8,063 bases of DNA from RBG-16-66-20 sp039931635 (lineage in GTDB: Bacteria; Pseudomonadota; Gammaproteobacteria; Burkholderiales; SG8-39). Location of the stretch: contig JBDTRO010000162.1 of NCBI GenBank assembly GCA_039931635.1, positions 1 to 8,063 of the forward strand. Reading direction: 5' to 3'. Each line of letters opens with the position of its first letter. Position 1 is the first letter of the stretch. The notes below the pieces were generated by a model. The model saw only the letters and a list, made by a program, of their open reading frames with translations, searched no databases and was not told the origin of the DNA. Made by a program: the position numbers and the translations under genes. Below are positions 5,590 to 8,063 of the stretch, in pieces.

Positions 5590-6414
5590 CTAACGGTCGA
5601 GCATGAACACGCAATCCGGGCCTTCACTGGTTTCGGGCCAGATGAACGGCATTTTCGGATACGCGCGCTCGAGCGCCTTGCGGTTGCCGCCGATTTCGCA
5701 CACCAGCAGGCCGCCTGGCGCCAGATGCTGCTTCGCGGCGGAAAGAATCCCGTGCACCAGGTCGAGCCCGTCATTGCCGGCCGCCAGCGCAAGTACAGGC
5801 TCGTGCCGGTATTCCTTCGGCAGCTTGCGCATCGAGTTTGCGGTCACGTAGGGCGGGTTGCTGAGGATCACGTCGTATTTGCCGTTGAGCGACTTGAAGA
5901 GATCCGACCGGACAGCGCGGACGCGTTTTCCAAGCCCGTACTTTCCGATATTGATTTTCGCCACCTGAAGGGCGGCGGCGGACAGATCGGCTGCGTCCAC
6001 CCGCGCGCCCGGAAATTCGAGCGCAGCAAGAATTGCGAGGCAACCGGAGCCGGCGCAGAGGTCCAGGATCCGTTTCGGTTCTCTTGCCAGCCATGGACTC
6101 ATGTGGCCGCGCAGCAGTTCGGCGATGAAGGAGCGTGGCACGATGACCCGCTTGTCCACGTAGAAGGAATGCTCTCCGAGCCAGGCTTCCTTGAGCAGGT
6201 AGGCGAGCGGTATGCGCTCGCGGATGCGGCGCCGGACCAGCGCGTCGATCTTCTGCTGCGCCCTGGGGGCGACTTCCTCTTCCAGCAGGTAGCCCAGCAC
6301 CGACGAAATCAGCCAGGCGGCTTCCTCCTTCGCGTTGTGGGTGCCGTGGCCGTAATGCAGCCCGGCGCGCGAAAATTGCTGCGCGGTTTCTCGCAGCAGC
6401 CGGGAAACTTTCAA
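5590..6414 (-). CDS. prmB: Ribosomal protein L3 glutamine N5-methyltransferase
   Basis: SAM-dependent enzyme that methylates a glutamine of ribosomal protein L3 during 50S assembly. The product is 274 residues. The PrmB-specific block is FYVDKRVIVPRSFIAELL (84-101), where related HemK/PrmC proteins differ. The Rossmann SAM site is ILDLCAGSGCLAILAA (116-131), and the catalytic SNPPYV is at 185-190. EYRHEPVLALAAGNDGL (201-217) is also typical. It is shorter than E. coli PrmB (310) at both ends. The start is TTG at 6414, overlapping the dapE stop as TTGA; no ATG or GTG in this frame fits, and the opening aligns with the family from about E. coli residue 18. The overlap implies translational coupling to dapE. 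Upstream CTG or other unusual starts cannot be excluded. Confidence 0.92.
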   Translation of the reverse strand: MKVSRLLRETAQQFSRAGLHYGHGTHNAKEEAAWLISSVLGYLLEEEVAPRAQQKIDALVRRRIRERIPLAYLLKEAWLGEHSFYVDKRVIVPRSFIAELLRGHMSPWLAREPKRILDLCAGSGCLAILAALEFPGARVDAADLSAAALQVAKINIGKYGLGKRVRAVRSDLFKSLNGKYDVILSNPPYVTANSMRKLPKEYRHEPVLALAAGNDGLDLVHGILSAAKQHLAPGGLLVCEIGGNRKALERAYPKMPFIWPETSEGPDCVFMLDR

Positions 6415-7538
6415 TGCAGCAGCGAGCGCAGGATGTCGAGGTAGATGCGCGGCAGGGTCTCGAACGCCTTGAGCTCGATGTGCTCGTTCAGCTTGTGAAT
6501 GGTGGCGTTGACCGGACCCAGCTCCACGATTTCCGGGCAGATGTCGATGATGAAGCGGCCGTCCGAGGTGCCGCCGCCGGTGGACAGCTCCGGCAGCAGC
6601 CCGGCGTGCGTCTGGATGGAGCGCCGCACGGCTTCGGTCAGCTTGCCCGCCTTGCTCAGGAAGGGCTTGCCGCCCAGCGTCCAGGCAATCGCGTAATCGA
6701 GGCCGTGCCTTTTCAGGATGTCTTCGAAACGCTGCCTGAGCGAACTCTCGGTGCTTGCCGTGGAGAAGCGGAAGTTGCAGAGAATCGCGGCCGTGCCGGG
6801 GACCACGTTTTCCGCGCCGGTTCCCGCGTTGAAGTTGGAGACCTGGAAGCTGGTTGGCGGGAAGAATTCATTGCCTTTGTCCCAGACGGTCGCGGCGATC
6901 TCGGCGAGCGCAGGCGCGACCAGGTGGACAGGATTCCTGACCTGTTCCGGATACGCGACATGTCCCTGCACGCCGCGCACGGTGAGCTTCGCCGACAACG
7001 AACCGCGCCGGCCGACGCGAACCATGTCGCCCACGGTTTTTGCTGAGGAGGGCTCGCCGACGATGCAATAATCCAGCGTTTCGCCGCGTGCCTTGAGTTT
7101 CTCCACGACCTTCACGGTGCCGTCCACCGACGGCCCTTCCTCGTCCGAGGTCAGCAGCAGGGCGATGGATCCCGAATGCGAAGGGCGCTCGCGCGCGAAG
7201 GCCTCGGCGGCGACGACGAAGGCGGCGATGGAGGACTTCATGTCCGCGGCGCCGCGCCCGTAAAGACGGCCTTCGCGCACCGTCGGCGTGAAGGGATCGC
7301 TCAGCCATTCGGCGAGCGGCCCGGTCGGCACGACGTCCGTATGGCCGGCAAAGCAGAGCAGGGGCCGCGCATTGCCGCGCCGGGCCCACAGGTTGACAAC
7401 GGAACCGCAATGGATGGTTTCGCACTTGAATCCGGCCGCGGACAGCCGCGAAGCGAGCAGCTCCTGGCAGCCGGCATCGTCGGGCGTGAGGGAACGCCGG
7501 CGAATCAGGTCTTGCGCGAGTTCGACTGCTCCTAGCAA
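6411..7538 (-). CDS. dapE: Succinyl-diaminopimelate desuccinylase
   Basis: Zinc-dependent M20-family hydrolase that removes succinate from N-succinyl-LL-diaminopimelate in the succinylase route to lysine and the peptidoglycan residue meso-diaminopimelate. The 375-residue length equals E. coli DapE. Metal and catalytic residues are all present: H66 and D68 in AGHTDVVPTG, bridging D99 in GRGAADMKSS, catalytic E133 and metal ligand E134 in TSDEEGPS, E162 in VGEPSS, and H348 in NATIHKLNEH. The dimerisation/lid domain (about 180-290) includes GVQGHVAYPE and the GNEFFPPTSFQVSN block. The start is TTG at 7538, with AGGGGG (7552-7547) eight bases upstream; the opening VELAQDLIRRRSLTPDDAGC aligns with the family start. 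It lies between pilU (28 bp) and prmB (4-base overlap). Confidence 0.96.
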   Translation of the reverse strand: MLGAVELAQDLIRRRSLTPDDAGCQELLASRLSAAGFKCETIHCGSVVNLWARRGNARPLLCFAGHTDVVPTGPLAEWLSDPFTPTVREGRLYGRGAADMKSSIAAFVVAAEAFARERPSHSGSIALLLTSDEEGPSVDGTVKVVEKLKARGETLDYCIVGEPSSAKTVGDMVRVGRRGSLSAKLTVRGVQGHVAYPEQVRNPVHLVAPALAEIAATVWDKGNEFFPPTSFQVSNFNAGTGAENVVPGTAAILCNFRFSTASTESSLRQRFEDILKRHGLDYAIAWTLGGKPFLSKAGKLTEAVRRSIQTHAGLLPELSTGGGTSDGRFIIDICPEIVELGPVNATIHKLNEHIELKAFETLPRIYLDILRSLLH

Positions 7539-7552
7539 CGCTGCTGCCCCCT
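7538..7552 (-). promoter_or_regulatory. Ribosome binding site supporting the TTG start of dapE
   Basis: On the - strand AGGGGG (7552-7547) is followed by eight bases and then TTG (7538-7536). A second purine box, AGGAG, lies just inside the gene but has no ATG, GTG or TTG at a usable distance after it, so the upstream site is preferred. Confidence 0.65.
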
Positions 7553-7566
7553 GCGCCGTCGAGCGG

Positions 7567-8063
7567 TCAGACGCTGGCGTCGATCTTGAAATCGCTGAAG
7601 GAAGCGCCCGGGCCGGCGCTGCTCGAGAGCGCGCCGTCCTTCTTCTCTGCCTTGCTTTCGCTGGCGGGGGGCACGCCGGTCGTCCCGGAGGAGATCGACC
7701 CGGCGGTGGCCTGGTTGATCAGCCACAGCATGTTGGTGGCCGAATCGGCGTTCGCCATGCACTCTTCCTGCGTGATCGAGCCGTCCATGAACATGCTGAA
7801 CAACGATTGCTCGAAGGTCTGCGAGCCGGGCGACATGCTCTTTTCCATCGCGTCCTTGATCTCGTTGATATCGCCTTTCTCGACCAGTTCCGCGATGTGC
7901 CGGGTGTTGAGCAGGACTTCGACTGCCGCGCGCCGCGCGCCCGTCTTGGTGCGCACCAGGCGCTGCGAGACGATCGCCTGCAGCGCGGCGGACAGGTCGA
8001 GCAACAAGGTCGGCCGGTTTTCCAGCGGGTAGAAGCTGATGATCCGGTTCATGGCGTGATAGC
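7567..8063 (-). CDS. pilU: Type IV pilus retraction ATPase family protein (PilU-like), C-terminal part
   Basis: 3' part of a PilT/PilU-family motor ATPase, which works at the inner-membrane base of type IV pili in retraction and twitching. The gene runs in from the right edge; the reading frame is open at 8063, so the internal ATG at 8052 is not the start. Visible blocks are YHAMNRIISFYP, LLLDLSAALQAIVSQRLV, AAVEVLLNTRHIAELVEKGDINEIKDAME and GSQTFEQSLFSMF, all from the C-terminal half of the ATPase fold. The NADSATNMLWLIN segment ends the conserved part and resembles PilU more than PilT. A tail of about 45 residues rich in Ser, Gly, Ala and Pro follows, ending FSDFKIDASV. Walker A/B motifs would lie outside the window. 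It is probably the first visible gene of an operon with dapE and prmB. Confidence 0.88.
   Translation of the reverse strand, partial: YHAMNRIISFYPLENRPTLLLDLSAALQAIVSQRLVRTKTGARRAAVEVLLNTRHIAELVEKGDINEIKDAMEKSMSPGSQTFEQSLFSMFMDGSITQEECMANADSATNMLWLINQATAGSISSGTTGVPPASESKAEKKDGALSSSAGPGASFSDFKIDASV

Noticed and set aside
5395..6444. Long + strand open frame opposite prmB
   Set aside because: Opposite strand of the well-supported prmB; no recognisable motifs.
6414..7046. + strand open frame opposite dapE
   Set aside because: Shadow of dapE, in which all metal-binding residues are conserved.

Overview
The window is a GC-rich stretch of core, chromosomal bacterial DNA. Gene content and order point to a betaproteobacterium. 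The left half is the end of the conserved infB-rbfA-truB-rpsO-pnp translation/RNA-decay cluster. Protein motifs (DksA, PrmB, DapE, and the PilU stretch reading YHAMNRIISFYP) are of the proteobacterial type. I cannot name the genus from sequence alone.

Positions 1-4136, + strand: the C-terminal end of infB (IF-2), rbfA (30S maturation), truB (tRNA pseudouridine-55 synthase), rpsO (S15) and pnp (polynucleotide phosphorylase). rbfA follows infB by 19 bp and truB overlaps rbfA by one base. rpsO appears to have its own promoter. A perfect hairpin with a T-tract lies between rpsO and pnp, so pnp probably depends on readthrough or on a promoter I cannot pick out. A paired palindromic element of REP/BIME type fills the gap where pnp and dksA converge.

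Positions 4252-5086: dksA (- strand) stands divergent from a three-gene tRNA cluster (+ strand): Pro(TGG), Arg(TCT) and His(GTG), all with encoded CCA. The dksA promoter and the tRNA promoter are packed back to back. This is suggestive because DksA with ppGpp is the classic regulator of stable-RNA promoters.

Positions 5079-8063, - strand: reading downstream, the 3' part of a pilU-like type IV pilus ATPase gene, dapE (lysine/peptidoglycan precursor synthesis), prmB (ribosomal protein L3 glutamine methyltransferase) and a stand-alone DivK/CheY-like receiver. pilU-dapE-prmB look like one transcription unit (28-bp gap, then a 4-base TTGA overlap). The receiver gene lies 139 bp further on, and its stop codon falls inside the 3' end of tRNA-His on the other strand.

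No mobile element, CRISPR array, toxin-antitoxin or defence system is visible. The points worth a second look are small-scale: the palindromic element, the tRNA/receiver overlap, a 14-bp tandem duplication across the rpsO stop codon, the rpsO-pnp hairpin, three TTG-started genes, and the back-to-back dksA/tRNA promoters.
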